This document shows positions 54,138-64,000 of a stretch of DNA of 64,000 nucleotides, piece by piece. The notes beneath the pieces are model-generated. The model saw nothing but the letters and a program-made list of their open reading frames with translations. It was not told where the DNA came from and made no database searches. Source of the stretch: Amoebidium appalachense (Eukaryota; Ichthyosporea); the NCBI GenBank assembly GCA_963693365.1, contig CAVNZM010000001.1:14384001-14448000 (forward strand), read 5' to 3'. The translations under genes were made by a program, and so were the position numbers. The first letter of the stretch is position 1; every line of letters begins with the position of its first letter.

Positions 54138-56306
54138 ATGGTAGTAGTAGCCGGCCTGCCGAATGCGCGCCAGCTCTTCAACGCAGCGCAGGCGGTCCTC
54201 AGTAATGAAACGAAGAAGGTTGCGCCCGCTCGCACGAAGGATGCATGCGACAGCCCCGAACCGGCCTTTCCAACCACAGATGTCCCACCCACCCACACCT
54301 TCCAACTTAACCTAGCACGTTCTGTGTATTACGACAACGATGTCATAGAAGGCACTGTGCAAATAGAGTGCACAAACGCTTGTGAACATGAACAGTACTC
54401 CAATTCTCGGTTTACGGGTTTCGACTTGGCCTCACCGGCTTGCAGTCCATTACACGCGGATCACACTTACGCCGAACTGGGCCTCACCATGTCGTGTGAA
54501 CTGACATGCGAAGACGGCAAAGATAAGTCATCACACGTGCTTTACCAAGACTACACTCTTCTCGCAACCGATTTGCGAGTCGGCGGTGACCACACTGACC
54601 TGCCCATCCATCTTCCCTTCCGCGTTATGATTCCGTCGGGCGAGCCGCCTACGTTGAACATTGCAAACTGTTGCATTTCATGGGGGGTTCGACTGGTCCA
54701 GAGCGAAAAGGCAAACAGTCAGGGAGTGGGGTCCAAAATGCTCCTTTCGCGTGAAATTCAAAAGGCGTGTCTGTATAAACCCCGCGCTGGGTTGGTACCT
54801 CGCGCGTACGCGGAGCGACGTTCGGCTTCGTTGGGGGGTTCCACAAGGAGACGGAGCAACAGCGCATGCTCGAACTCCCCCAATCAACATCCCCAGCAAC
54901 GACCATCGTCGCCTCCCCTTTCCAGTCCTTCATCTCTCGACAGTGAAGGGTTGTCATCTCCGCTGGAAAACATCGCCGCCGAGTACGTCAGCGCGAGCGA
55001 GGAAATAAACGACGGGGCTGCGTCTGACGGCTTGTACATCCGCGCGTCTCTAAGCCGGGACGTATACTCCATTGGCGAACCCACCACCGTCACCTTGTGG
55101 GTACACCACCCACCAGGGGGATCTACGTTGAATCCCCTCATGAAAATCCGCAAGATCAAGGCGTCGATTGTGCAGCAAGCCCAGGTGTTTGTCGAAGGCG
55201 TAAAGACGCTGTCCCAGGAGCAAACACTCGACACGTCGTATCTTCCCACCCCGCACACTGCCTCATGTTCGTGGGAGACGGTGGGTGATGGCATCTTCTG
55301 CAAGAAGTTCACCCTCGTGGCAGGGTCCAAAAACGAAGCCGACGCAGAGCAGACACAGGCTCAGCATACACGATCGCTTACCGAGTCGCCTACGAATTCG
55401 CATCCATCCGCCCTTCCCGAGCCGTCGTTTTCAAACGGCAACGCAGCTCGTTCAACCCATTCACATCCTTCTTCCTCCTCCTCTGGTGGTAGTCCCCCCG
55501 ACAGCACCAACAACAACAATCCACTCATCCACAGACTGGGTCTTCGTCCCTTCCACCTGGACTTTAAGACCGGGTTCACGCGTCCAAGACAACGCGCGGA
55601 TTCCGTACCACGACACGAGTTCAAACGATCGATCAGCTGCCCAACGAGGGACAATCCCGTGTCACCTCCACTTCCTACACCACAGAAGATCAATTCGGGA
55701 TCATCAATCGCGCCGACGATACGAAAGACGACCATCAAGGGGAGGAGGGGTTCCACAGAGACAACCGTCGTTTCTGTGAAGTACCACGTTGAGGTGAGGG
55801 TGTCATTTTATTGCCGCGCGGACGTAAAACTGGTCCTCCCCTTCAGCCTGAGCAGCGCCCTGGACTCGTCAACCCTCGAGGCGGACTGTGCGCACTCGTT
55901 CAGTACCGGGCCGGCCATACCGCGACCCGTGACGCCGCCTCACGAACGGGTCGAACTACCCGAAACCGAAACGTGCTCGACGGACCGACTTGAAGCCACG
56001 AACCGCCGAGAGCTCTTCATGTCTCTGTGTGCCCAACACGCACCCGTCGACCACCCCCCACCCTACCACCGGCTAGAGGGAGAATCCGTGTCTATGCCGC
56101 CCCCGACCACCAGCGACTCAGCTCGAAACGTCGACCCGGTTGGGTTCTTTGCACGGCCCGGCCCGTTGGGCGCGTTCAGCTGGTTTGACCGAACGGGCCA
56201 CGAGTCGCCCTGCTGTGGGAGGCTGCCACAACCAGCCGAAAGGTCTACCCGCGAGCCGACCGCAGAGGAGAGGTTTTTCTCTCGCACACTTGCTGGGCTT
56301 ATTTAG
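54138..56306 (+). CDS. Alpha-arrestin-like (ARRDC/ART family) protein, single exon
   Basis: Predicted cytosolic trafficking adaptor; alpha-arrestins recruit NEDD4-type ubiquitin ligases to membrane cargo. It is one uninterrupted 722-codon ORF with ATG in good context (AACATGG) and TAG at 56304-56306. The N-domain begins near residue 54 (HTFQLNLARSVYYDNDVIEG, the typical edge strand plus turn). The second arrestin domain starts near residue 300 (ASLSRDVYSIGEPTTVTLWV) and resumes after a long Ser/Pro/His/Asn-rich insert with VVSVKYHVEVRVSFYC and VKLVLPFSL. PPPY at about 640-643 is a PPxY motif for WW domains. Unlike its neighbours, the gene has no introns and no microsatellites inside, which could mean a retrocopy or an ancestrally intronless gene. 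The arrestin assignment rests on domain-edge motifs; the insert and C-tail are not recognised. Confidence 0.87.
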   Translation: MVVVAGLPNARQLFNAAQAVLSNETKKVAPARTKDACDSPEPAFPTTDVPPTHTFQLNLARSVYYDNDVIEGTVQIECTNACEHEQYSNSRFTGFDLASPACSPLHADHTYAELGLTMSCELTCEDGKDKSSHVLYQDYTLLATDLRVGGDHTDLPIHLPFRVMIPSGEPPTLNIANCCISWGVRLVQSEKANSQGVGSKMLLSREIQKACLYKPRAGLVPRAYAERRSASLGGSTRRRSNSACSNSPNQHPQQRPSSPPLSSPSSLDSEGLSSPLENIAAEYVSASEEINDGAASDGLYIRASLSRDVYSIGEPTTVTLWVHHPPGGSTLNPLMKIRKIKASIVQQAQVFVEGVKTLSQEQTLDTSYLPTPHTASCSWETVGDGIFCKKFTLVAGSKNEADAEQTQAQHTRSLTESPTNSHPSALPEPSFSNGNAARSTHSHPSSSSSGGSPPDSTNNNNPLIHRLGLRPFHLDFKTGFTRPRQRADSVPRHEFKRSISCPTRDNPVSPPLPTPQKINSGSSIAPTIRKTTIKGRRGSTETTVVSVKYHVEVRVSFYCRADVKLVLPFSLSSALDSSTLEADCAHSFSTGPAIPRPVTPPHERVELPETETCSTDRLEATNRRELFMSLCAQHAPVDHPPPYHRLEGESVSMPPPTTSDSARNVDPVGFFARPGPLGAFSWFDRTGHESPCCGRLPQPAERSTREPTAEERFFSRTLAGLI

Positions 56307-56460
56307 TGACTATGTTGGTGATGTCCCGTGAGAATTGAATGGTGGTCATTGTAGAGTTTTTAGGGTGACCAGGAGAAATTGCGGCAACTTCTTTGTATTG
56401 TTCTTTGTATTGGAGGCTGCTGAGCATAAAATGCGCGGCCAGTTTCTAGTTCATGTTTCT

Positions 56461-56466
56461 AATAAA
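56461..56466 (+). terminator. Poly(A) signal AATAAA of the arrestin-like gene
   Basis: The canonical hexamer sits about 155 bases after the TAG, a normal distance for a short 3' UTR. Confidence 0.6.
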
Positions 56467-57217
56467 AGCGCGTTGATGAGGAATATTGCTGCTTCAAAAT
56501 TCTAATACGGAGATTGTATTTAAGGTCGCGGTGAAAGTGTAACAAAAAGTGCGTAAGAGTTTCTCCATGTTGATAAACGTAAGCTGTATAAGCCAGTCTC
56601 GCCGTCTTTCAGGCCTGAAATATTATTGTTTGCTTGCTTATCGAGTTTGTATCTGCTCGTACTACCGTAGTGCTGCCGTATTAATTTTTTTTCCACAACA
56701 AGCACATTTGATAAACACAAAACTGCTAGCATATGTGTATGTTTTCTTCACCATTTTCTTGGTACATACATTACAACCAAAACAGAGACGCTACCTAGAG
56801 TTGTTTTGTCCCTGGTAACAGCAGGGGAATTCTCGATTATGCCACAGAGATGCCGATGCATGCTGTACCCCTCACCTCTCTTCCCATCGCATGTGCAGTG
56901 CCTCACAAACACCCACCCACACACACACAAACAAACCATCACCATCTGCCGCAACCACCACACCATGCATCACACCCCTCACCACCATGGCGGCCACTAC
57001 GGTGCACAGAGTACATATAAGCCCCCCCCCCCCCCCCCCCCCCCCTTTAGGTTTTTCCTCCCCCCCCCCCCCCTTGCCCCCTCCCCCCTCCCCTCGATCC
57101 CGCCCAGATTTTCCCCAAATCACCACCTCACCCTCCTGCACAATGAGTGGCGCACAGAGCACAGAGTCTTACTCCGATATCAGCCCCCTGCAACCCCCTT
57201 TCCCCCGCCCCCCTCCG

Positions 57218-57263
<46 letters not shown>

Positions 57264-57290
57264 ACGCACACACACCCCTCCCCTCCCCCA

Positions 57291-57416
57291 GCCCTTCCAC
57301 TATGCCACAAGCCGTGGCCTTAGACCGCAGGTTCGTAGAAATGCCTGGCTCTCTGTTTCTCCACCGTTGCGATGATGGGCCACGGTACCTTTTTGGGAGA
57401 ATTTCCCGAAAAGCGT
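57291..57416 (+). CDS. Candidate isolated exon, unassigned
   Basis: A pyrimidine-rich CCCCCAG acceptor (ending about 57290) precedes a segment open in one frame (PSTMPQAVALDRRFVEMPG... to GRISRKA) that ends at a strong donor GC|GTAAGC. It lies 1.6 kb upstream of the small helical gene, but its end phase does not join directly to 59063, so a missing exon would be needed. Could be chance. Confidence 0.25.
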
Positions 57417-58163
57417 AAGCATAATTCTTGCATCCAGCACAAAGGTGAAGTATAATCAAAGCCGTGGTGCCTCCATGGGCTCAGGTTGAAGATCATTGCT
57501 CAGGAAGCGGGGAACATTTATTGGTTGCTGCCCTTCGGGTGTAAAACTATAATACTACTGTCCAACCGTCCGCTCTCTCATCTTTCTTAAGCGCTCGAGC
57601 TCTCACATGTGTACAGACTAATTCAGCTGTAGTGGCTCTTCTTTTGCCTTTTGCATGACAGCTCACGTACGTCTGAGGCTCCGTAATACAAAAGTATTGT
57701 TGCGTACCCCCAAAATGCATATATTCCGTGCTGAGGGCACATTGAATAAGTGGGAAACCAATCAACGTGACGTCATATGAACACAGACTACCCCATCCCA
57801 ACATCTCAGGCTTTGTGGCTCGGTGAGCCTCCGGCTGTCCGGCCGGGTGCCAACTTAGCCAAACAAATCTCTTAGTGCTGTTCAGGTGTGATTTTTTCCG
57901 AAGTCAAGAAACGATTCAACTGCGCCTGCATCCAGCTAGTTTTGACAGGTATACACTACAACACGCACTGAGTGACCGGAATCCACGTAGTTTAGGCACA
58001 GACACCCACGCATTCACCGACGAGCCACACTCGCACAGGCATGTTTCGGCACACACAATGTCAACTGATTAGACGACACAGGGCACACAGACGTGTCAAC
58101 AAACAACAGGCAGAAGCAAAAATACGCGTACATACATCGCACATACGCACATAACCTCCCCCC

Positions 58164-58194
<31 letters not shown>

Positions 58195-58323
58195 AAAAAC
58201 TCGTACGTGTGACACGCCAAACCTGAAGTAACCATTGCTCTACATACACCTCGCCTGGACACACGCACACGCACAAACACACACGCACACGCACACACAC
58301 GCGCGCACACACAAACACACACA

Positions 58324-58359
<36 letters not shown>

Positions 58360-59076
58360 GCACACACGTGCGTATACCGGCACCTTCAGGCTCAGTCACA
58401 GGGACAATAGGCACAAATCTTAGGCACACACACGCACACACACACGCACACACACACGCACACGCACACGCAAACACACGCACACACACAAACACACACA
58501 CACACACACCAACACACACACACACACCCTTAGTAATTCACACACATCCAACACATCACAGAGACATACCACGTTATAGCGTTTCGTTCTTCTCTTGGTA
58601 GCTGCGCCTGTTCCCCAAACACACCCGTGCATAGTATTTCCTTGGCCCAGACCAATAATACTAGTTTTTATGGCTGGCTTGCTTTTTTGCCATTTCCTTT
58701 ACACCACACGAGCTTAATGACAATACCGACAGACAGCCTTACATGTTTCAAGGTGCCATAGACCAGCTTTGCTATTCTTTGTGGAGTGCTTCATTGCCAG
58801 ATCCTTTACAACACACGAAGTTCATATGTGTTATCTTTCACGAAGCCTGAGGACTCCAAGTGTGTTGCATTGTTTTCAAAGCCAGGGAGAGACAGAGGTG
58901 GAGGGGGGAGAAGCACGGAGGGGGGGGGAAGGGGGGGGGGGGGAAGGGGGGGAGGGGGGGGGGGAGGGAGCAGACAAAGGCATACTGTTTAAAGGAGCAT
59001 TTGCTGGAATGACTTGGAAAACCAGCGCTACAGAAGGCTAACATGCCATGTTTGTTGTGCAGGGCCGAGCGCCAAA

Positions 59077-59125
59077 ATGGCAAAGGACGTAGCTGAATCG
59101 GTGGCAGAAAGGTAGCTCCCCCCCT

Positions 59126-59164
<39 letters not shown>

Positions 59165-59734
59165 TTTTTTTGTGGTGGTGGGATGGGGTGGCTTTTTTTG
59201 GGGGGGGGGGGGGGGGGTTGGTCTTTGTGTCTGTGCTGCAGATTGGCTGTGTGTGAGTGGTGTGTAGAGTGTAAGTAGTGTGTGAGAGACATTATCAGCC
59301 CGTATGTGTACGTGTGTGTGAGGGTGTGTGTATGTTCCACACACACACCCACTACTCTAGGCCCGTGCCTGTGGGGGTATGCACATGCTTGTGCATGGGC
59401 GTCAGCTTGTGCACTTTTTTGTGATATCCTGCATGTAAGGGGGGACGGAAAGTTGCCATGTTGCAAGTTGTGGCATTGTTGAAAAACTAACATATAGTAG
59501 TATCTGCGCTCTGGCTGATGCGTAAAGGGATTCCTCGGTGGCTACCCCCCCCCCCCCCCTCCCTTTTTTTTTTTTTTTTTTCTTTTGGAGGGAGGAGGGG
59601 GGGGGGGGGGGGGGGGGGGATGAATTGAGGGTGCAATGGGGGGAGGCACGGCAGAGAAAGAGATATATATACATAACAGCAAATGTGGATGAGGGATGTC
59701 GGAGGGGTGAGAGGTTGAGGTTTCCCCCCGGTGG

Positions 59735-59773
<39 letters not shown>

Positions 59774-60303
59774 GGCGGCAATACCAAGTTCTGAGACGTT
59801 AGCGGGTTCTTTTTTGGTTGTTTGGTACATGTAATTTGAAACCGGGGGAACCAAAGATTGGCTTTGACACGAGGTGGGGTTTTTTTTTCCAGCCTGACTG
59901 CACAGATCGTGAGGGACGCAATATTCGAAGCTGTGGGCCAATCGGAGGCCATAGCTGACCAGCCAGACGAATATGTCGACAGGTGGAACATTCCCCCCCC
60001 TCCCCCCGGGGCCATTCTTTCCCCCTCATGTGCTCCGACCTTACCCTACTCTTCATTTTGGCTGTTTTCCTAAGACGGGGGACAAAAGCGGGGTCGGTGA
60101 CATATGTAAGTGCCCCCCCAGGGGGCGGCGGCGGGGGGGGGGGGGGGGGGGGGGGTGGTTTGGAAAGGCTTGAAGTCATCAAGTTCAATTGACCGAAGGA
60201 AGACCTCTGCAGTGGGGAAAGAGGGGGGGGGAGGAGGGGGAGGAGCAGGAGGGGATGAAGTAATTCCTAATAACTGAAGAGAGACGTCTCGTCTGCAGGG
60301 GGA

Positions 60304-60368
<65 letters not shown>

Positions 60369-60965
60369 GTGCACTGGAGGGGAGAAGGTAGTTCAATGAA
60401 CAGAATGAAGGTTTCTGTGTGTTTGTCAAAGGCTAAGTGTGCTGTACACACCATGCCCCCTCCCCCTCTCCCCCCCCCCCCCCCCCCCCCCCCACACACA
60501 CACACCACACACACCCCCCCCCCCCCCCCCCCTCCCCCTCTCCCCCCCGGTTCTGCTTTCCCGTCCCGGTGCTGTGTTCTTTATCTGTGTTTGTCTCTAA
60601 AAATAGGACTGGGATATATCTACGTAGTCTATTTCTGGAACTGTGTACTTAGCTGATGTTTGAGCAGGTGGATTGATGCGTCACGTTTTGTATTTTTCGT
60701 CCCTGCTGCATCTTTTTATGTTAATGTACCTGTCTCTTTAGACCCATGCGTTTCTTACCATGGCTATATTTAAATGCATTTGAGTCTGATGGTTCTATTT
60801 TTAGGCTTGTGGATGAGCTGGTGCGGCTGTCACTGAGTGAGGCCAGGAGCTGCAAAGAGGCCGGGGAGGACTTTGACCTGAATGCATTTGTGGCAAGGTG
60901 GGTGTGGGTGTGCTTGGGTGTTTCCTTTTCTATCCCTTTCTCTTTTTTTTTGTCTTTTTCCTTGG

Positions 60966-61000
<35 letters not shown>

Positions 61001-61169
61001 CCCCTGCTGGAAGTCGGGGGAGGTTGGGGGGGGGGGGGGGGGGGGGGGGCTTTCTCTTATCTTCTTCCTTTCTTTTCTTTTCTCGCTTTTTTTTTGGAGG
61101 GGGGAGGGGGGTGGGGGGGCGAAGGTAAAATAGGGGTGGGTGAGAAGATGGGGTGGGGGGGAGGCAAAG

Positions 61170-61214
<45 letters not shown>

Positions 61215-61435
61215 GGGAAGGAGTGTGTGTGGGAGGGGGATGCATGCATGTCTACCGGTGTTTCAACGGGCACCTGTTTCAGCAGATGTGTTGGGAGTAT
61301 ATTGACCCCCCCCCCCCCTCCCCCCCCCCCCGCCCCTGAGGCCCGGCTGCACTCATAATAGCTGCACTTTCTAACTCAGTTTGTAACCGCAGGACGATCG
61401 ACGACCTTGTGTCTTCCAGCCTGGCATCATCATAA
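59077..61435 (+). CDS. Small helical protein or C-terminus of a longer gene; helices resemble PKA-anchoring motifs
   Basis: Four exons join in phase: 59077-59111 (possibly from 59063), 59893-59982, 60805-60897, 61393-61435 with TAA at 61433. The first three junctions are all of the form AG|GT. From the ATG at 59077 (AAAATGG context) this gives 86 residues. The product is strongly amphipathic: MAKDVAESVAE, LTAQIVRDAIFEAV, LVDELVRLSLSEA and TIDDLVSSSLA. The spacing of Leu/Ile/Val/Ala resembles RII-binding helices of A-kinase anchoring proteins, especially LTAQIVRDAIFEA. I do not recognise the family. The base pair AG just before 59063 looks like a 3' splice site, so upstream exons (coding or untranslated) are likely. 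No function is claimed beyond possible helix-mediated binding. Confidence 0.5.
60305..60367. repeat. Poly-G, about 63 bases
   Basis: Longest G run noticed in the window, in an intron of the small helical gene. Confidence 0.9.
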
Positions 61436-61465
61436 CCGGGTTTTAATCATATTCACGCGTGTCAA

Positions 61466-61556
61466 AATGTGTATTCTTCGTATTCAGATGCGTGATATAA
61501 TGGTCGGTTGAGTTAGAATGTGTATTCTTCGTATTACGATGTGTGATATAATGCCC
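61466..61556. repeat. Short direct repeat, two copies about 52 bases apart
   Basis: ATGTGTATTCTTCGTATT and GTGATATAATG occur twice, just after the stop of the small helical gene. Confidence 0.6.
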
Positions 61557-61849
61557 GTTTGCTAATCGCACGTGCATAAATGTGTTTTTCTTAATCGCGT
61601 GATTTTTTCGATGTTTCCCATCACATACTTTACGATTCCGAAAATATTTATTCTCTTCGTTCACATAAGCATACGTCACGTCGCATTTGGTGCGATCGTA
61701 TATTCTCACACGTGTGCAAATATGTACCTTTCTTTTTCACGTGCGTTTTGAGGTTATTCCCCATGCACAAACGGTTTCAAGATCCACACTCAACGCGTTC
61801 CTATATAAGCCCCCCCCCCCCCCCCCTTTTTTTTTTTCGTACTCCCGTA

Positions 61850-61880
<31 letters not shown>

Positions 61881-61941
61881 GACGTTGCATTCATATTCGC
61901 GTGATATATATCCTGGATGCACTTCTGCATTCAACTATTTG

Positions 61942-62187
61942 TCAGACAACATGTGGGTTAAACTTTGCTTGAAGTTGGTTGGGCTCTTTACCAAAGGTCT
62001 TGGGTGCAGCAGATAGATAAGATGTAATGTGTGTATCTTTCCACTGAGTGCCATCATATGTAGACACATAGCCGGGATACCTTTGAGCTTGGCAAAGGTA
62101 TGGTGAGTGTGTACGGTAACGTACGTGTTTGCTGTTATGTGGGCTGTGTGTGTGTGTGTGTGTGTGTGGACTTTTTTTTTTTTTTTT

Positions 62188-62219
<32 letters not shown>

Positions 62220-62428
62220 GGGAGGGAGGGGGGGGGGGGGTAGGGGGAGGGGAGGGGGGGGGGGTAGGGAGGGGGGGGGGGGGGGGGGAGGAGAATGTCG
62301 ATTCTATCTGCGAAAAACCTTGGCATAACATTATGGCTAGCATGCGCCCATAGAATTTTCAGATAAGGCCACTCTTTGGTTTGTTGGTTATAATAGCTGT
62401 TGAAAATGGAATAGTGTGGTTTTGCCAC
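61942..62428 (-). pseudogene. Coding-like ORF segments of unknown origin
   Basis: On the minus strand, 62428-62287 reads openly as HYSIFNSYYNQQTKEW... to ...FFADRIDIL. About 62150-61942 reads YLCQAQRYPGYVSTYDG... to FNPHVV and a TGA. Composition is protein-like, unlike the surrounding repeats. A CACACAG acceptor precedes the second segment, but no donor follows the first; G/C tracts separate them. Possibly a decayed gene or transposon ORF; no family recognised. Confidence 0.3.
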
Positions 62429-62867
62429 GTATGCATGTACGATTGAAACATAAATTGGCTGGAACCTAATGCGACAAACTGAAGAGTTATCTAGAAATAA
62501 AATTGTGTCTCAGGCCCCCAGCTAGGGCCACAATGAATATGTATCTAGCATATGCATATGCAATAATCATTGAGTTATGAGTTTAAGTTATGAGTTAAGA
62601 TGCATATGGATTGGTTGGCAAATCAAATCCCTTCATGGAATCAGAAAAGCTCTAGGCATCCAAAACTTATCAAACATTTACCAGAACATGTGCACAGCCA
62701 CACGTGCATGAACACCCGTATATACACCAGTGTTAATAGATTATGACCATCTTGTGCAAGAATATTTGAGGCCCCGCTTTCACAGGTCACTCACTTTTAA
62801 GATAATTATATATAACGTACAGGTAAATCGAGGGTGGTTCCTCGGCCGTAGGTTTCGTTAACCAACC

Positions 62868-62871
62868 CCCC

Positions 62872-62911
<40 letters not shown>

Positions 62912-62937
62912 AACACATACCCACCGACCACCACCAC

Positions 62938-62980
<43 letters not shown>

Positions 62981-63024
62981 ATCCCCCTGCCCCAACTAGG
63001 AAACGTTCCCACAGGACGGGAGAG

Positions 63025-63056
<32 letters not shown>

Positions 63057-63225
63057 ACAAAACACACACACACACACACACATACACCTCTCTCCTCCTC
63101 CTCTCCCGTCCTGTGGGAACGTTTTCTAACTTTGGGGTAGGGGGGTGTTTTTTTTTTTTTTTTTTTTTTTTTTCTTTGGTGGTGGTGGTCGGTGGGCGGG
63201 TGTTGGGGAAGGAGGGGAGGAAAGG

Positions 63226-63260
<35 letters not shown>
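62868..63260. repeat. Large inverted repeat (hairpin) with poly-A/poly-T arms
   Basis: 63001-63024 is the exact reverse complement of 63101-63124. Pairing continues outward through CATCCCCCTGCCCCAACT / AGTT-like GGGGTAGGGGGTG, poly-A 62939-62979 / poly-T 63149-63172, CACCGACCACCACCACC / GGTGGTGGTGGTCGGTG and poly-C / poly-G. Loop is poly-C plus CA repeat. Confidence 0.88.
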
Positions 63261-63262
<2 letters not shown>

Positions 63263-63705
63263 GCCGGGGTGGGGAGTGTTTGCATCAGTGCACTGCATAC
63301 CCCTTGTTGCTTGAACTCCGTGCCATGTTTGCTCAGACTGACAGGCCAGAGCACGGCCAGCCTCCTATTATTGAAAGCACCCTCACACACAATCACGTAC
63401 TGGTATAGACTCACTCAGTGCTGCGCACAGACACGCGCACATTGCAACACAAACACACAAAGTATGATAGTGTATCACCTTATAACACAGCTCGGGGCAA
63501 CCACCAGACACGCACAGAAATCTGAAAAACTTGCGCACACATACCGTAACACGAGAGCTCGAGAGCTCAAGAGAAGGAGAGAAAGAGAGAGAGCTCGAGA
63601 GAGGCCCGGTGGGAGGTAAGGAGGGGTAGAGAGGGAGGGAGAGATAGAGAGAGAGCTCGAGAGAGGGAGGGAAGGAGGGAGGGAGGTAATGAGGGGTAGA
63701 AAGAG

Positions 63706-63711
<6 letters not shown>

Positions 63712-63752
<41 letters not shown>
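63712..63752. repeat. (TA)n flanked by (GA)n
   Basis: About 20 TA units between GA-rich stretches 63560-63835, near the right edge. The remaining 61436-64000 shows no gene. Confidence 0.9.
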
Positions 63753-63784
<32 letters not shown>

Positions 63785-63897
63785 GAGGGGGAGAGAGAGA
63801 GGAGAGAGATCTGATAGAGAGAGAGAGAGAGATTCAGAAACACGCAAGAGGCTAGGGTGTGGCTACGTGTGTGTGTGTGTGTGTGTGGGTGGGTGGG

Positions 63898-63931
<34 letters not shown>

Positions 63932-64000
63932 GCAACGGGAGGCCATGGGGAAGGCCTAGATAGAGGAATTTCAATTTTTCGACAAATATAAATCATGCTG

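Larger units (their letters stand above)
56307..59062. other. Intergenic region between the arrestin-like and small helical genes
   Basis: Holds the arrestin 3' UTR, C-rich tracts at 57023-57075 and 57219-57250, CA repeats 58260-58520 and the candidate exon at 57291-57416. Nothing else supported. Confidence 0.5.

Overview
This is eukaryotic nuclear DNA. The coding sequence is broken into many short exons with GT-AG introns whose phases fit together. The space between exons is saturated with microsatellites ((CA)n, (GT)n, (GA)n, (CT)n) and very long poly-G/poly-C tracts. No prokaryotic operon, rRNA or CRISPR array is visible. The gene set (complex I NDUFA9, COPII scaffold Sec16, an alpha-arrestin with a PPxY motif, a secreted peptidase M60 with a fucolectin-type domain) fits an opisthokont-like protist or an invertebrate. 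The sequence alone does not fix the lineage.

Layout: (1) 1-5840, minus strand: the 5' seven coding exons of an NDUFA9-like gene, running off the left edge. (2) 5841-9227: intergenic space between divergent genes, with a long inverted repeat and large microsatellites. (3) 9228-34872, plus strand: a complete 27-exon Sec16 gene, about 1,714 residues if one +1 homopolymer frameshift in exon 2 is discounted. (4) 34873-37755: intergenic between convergent genes. (5) 37756-46112, minus strand: a complete 8-exon gene of 929 residues with signal peptide, fucolectin-type domain, TCAF-like region and M60 zinc metallopeptidase domain. (6) 46113-54137: gene-poor, with a putative TIR transposon flanked by an 8-bp duplication and kilobase-scale (GA)n blocks. 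(7) 54138-56306, plus strand: an intronless alpha-arrestin-like gene. (8) 59077-61435, plus strand: four small phase-matched exons encoding amphipathic helices, either an 86-residue protein or the C-terminus of a longer one. (9) 61436-64000: intergenic, with a second large hairpin-forming inverted repeat.

The genes do not form a pathway; they are independent housekeeping or secreted functions. The most unusual biology is in the introns. A dispersed repeat family occurs nine times, always in introns and always in the sense orientation of the host gene, with two copies starting right after near-identical 5' splice sites (introner-like). CA repeats directly form many 3' splice sites and GT repeats directly form several 5' splice sites. 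A minisatellite next to Sec16 exon 12 repeats a copy of that exon's 3' splice site. Exon joins were deduced by eye from splice signals, phase and family resemblance; no alignment was run.
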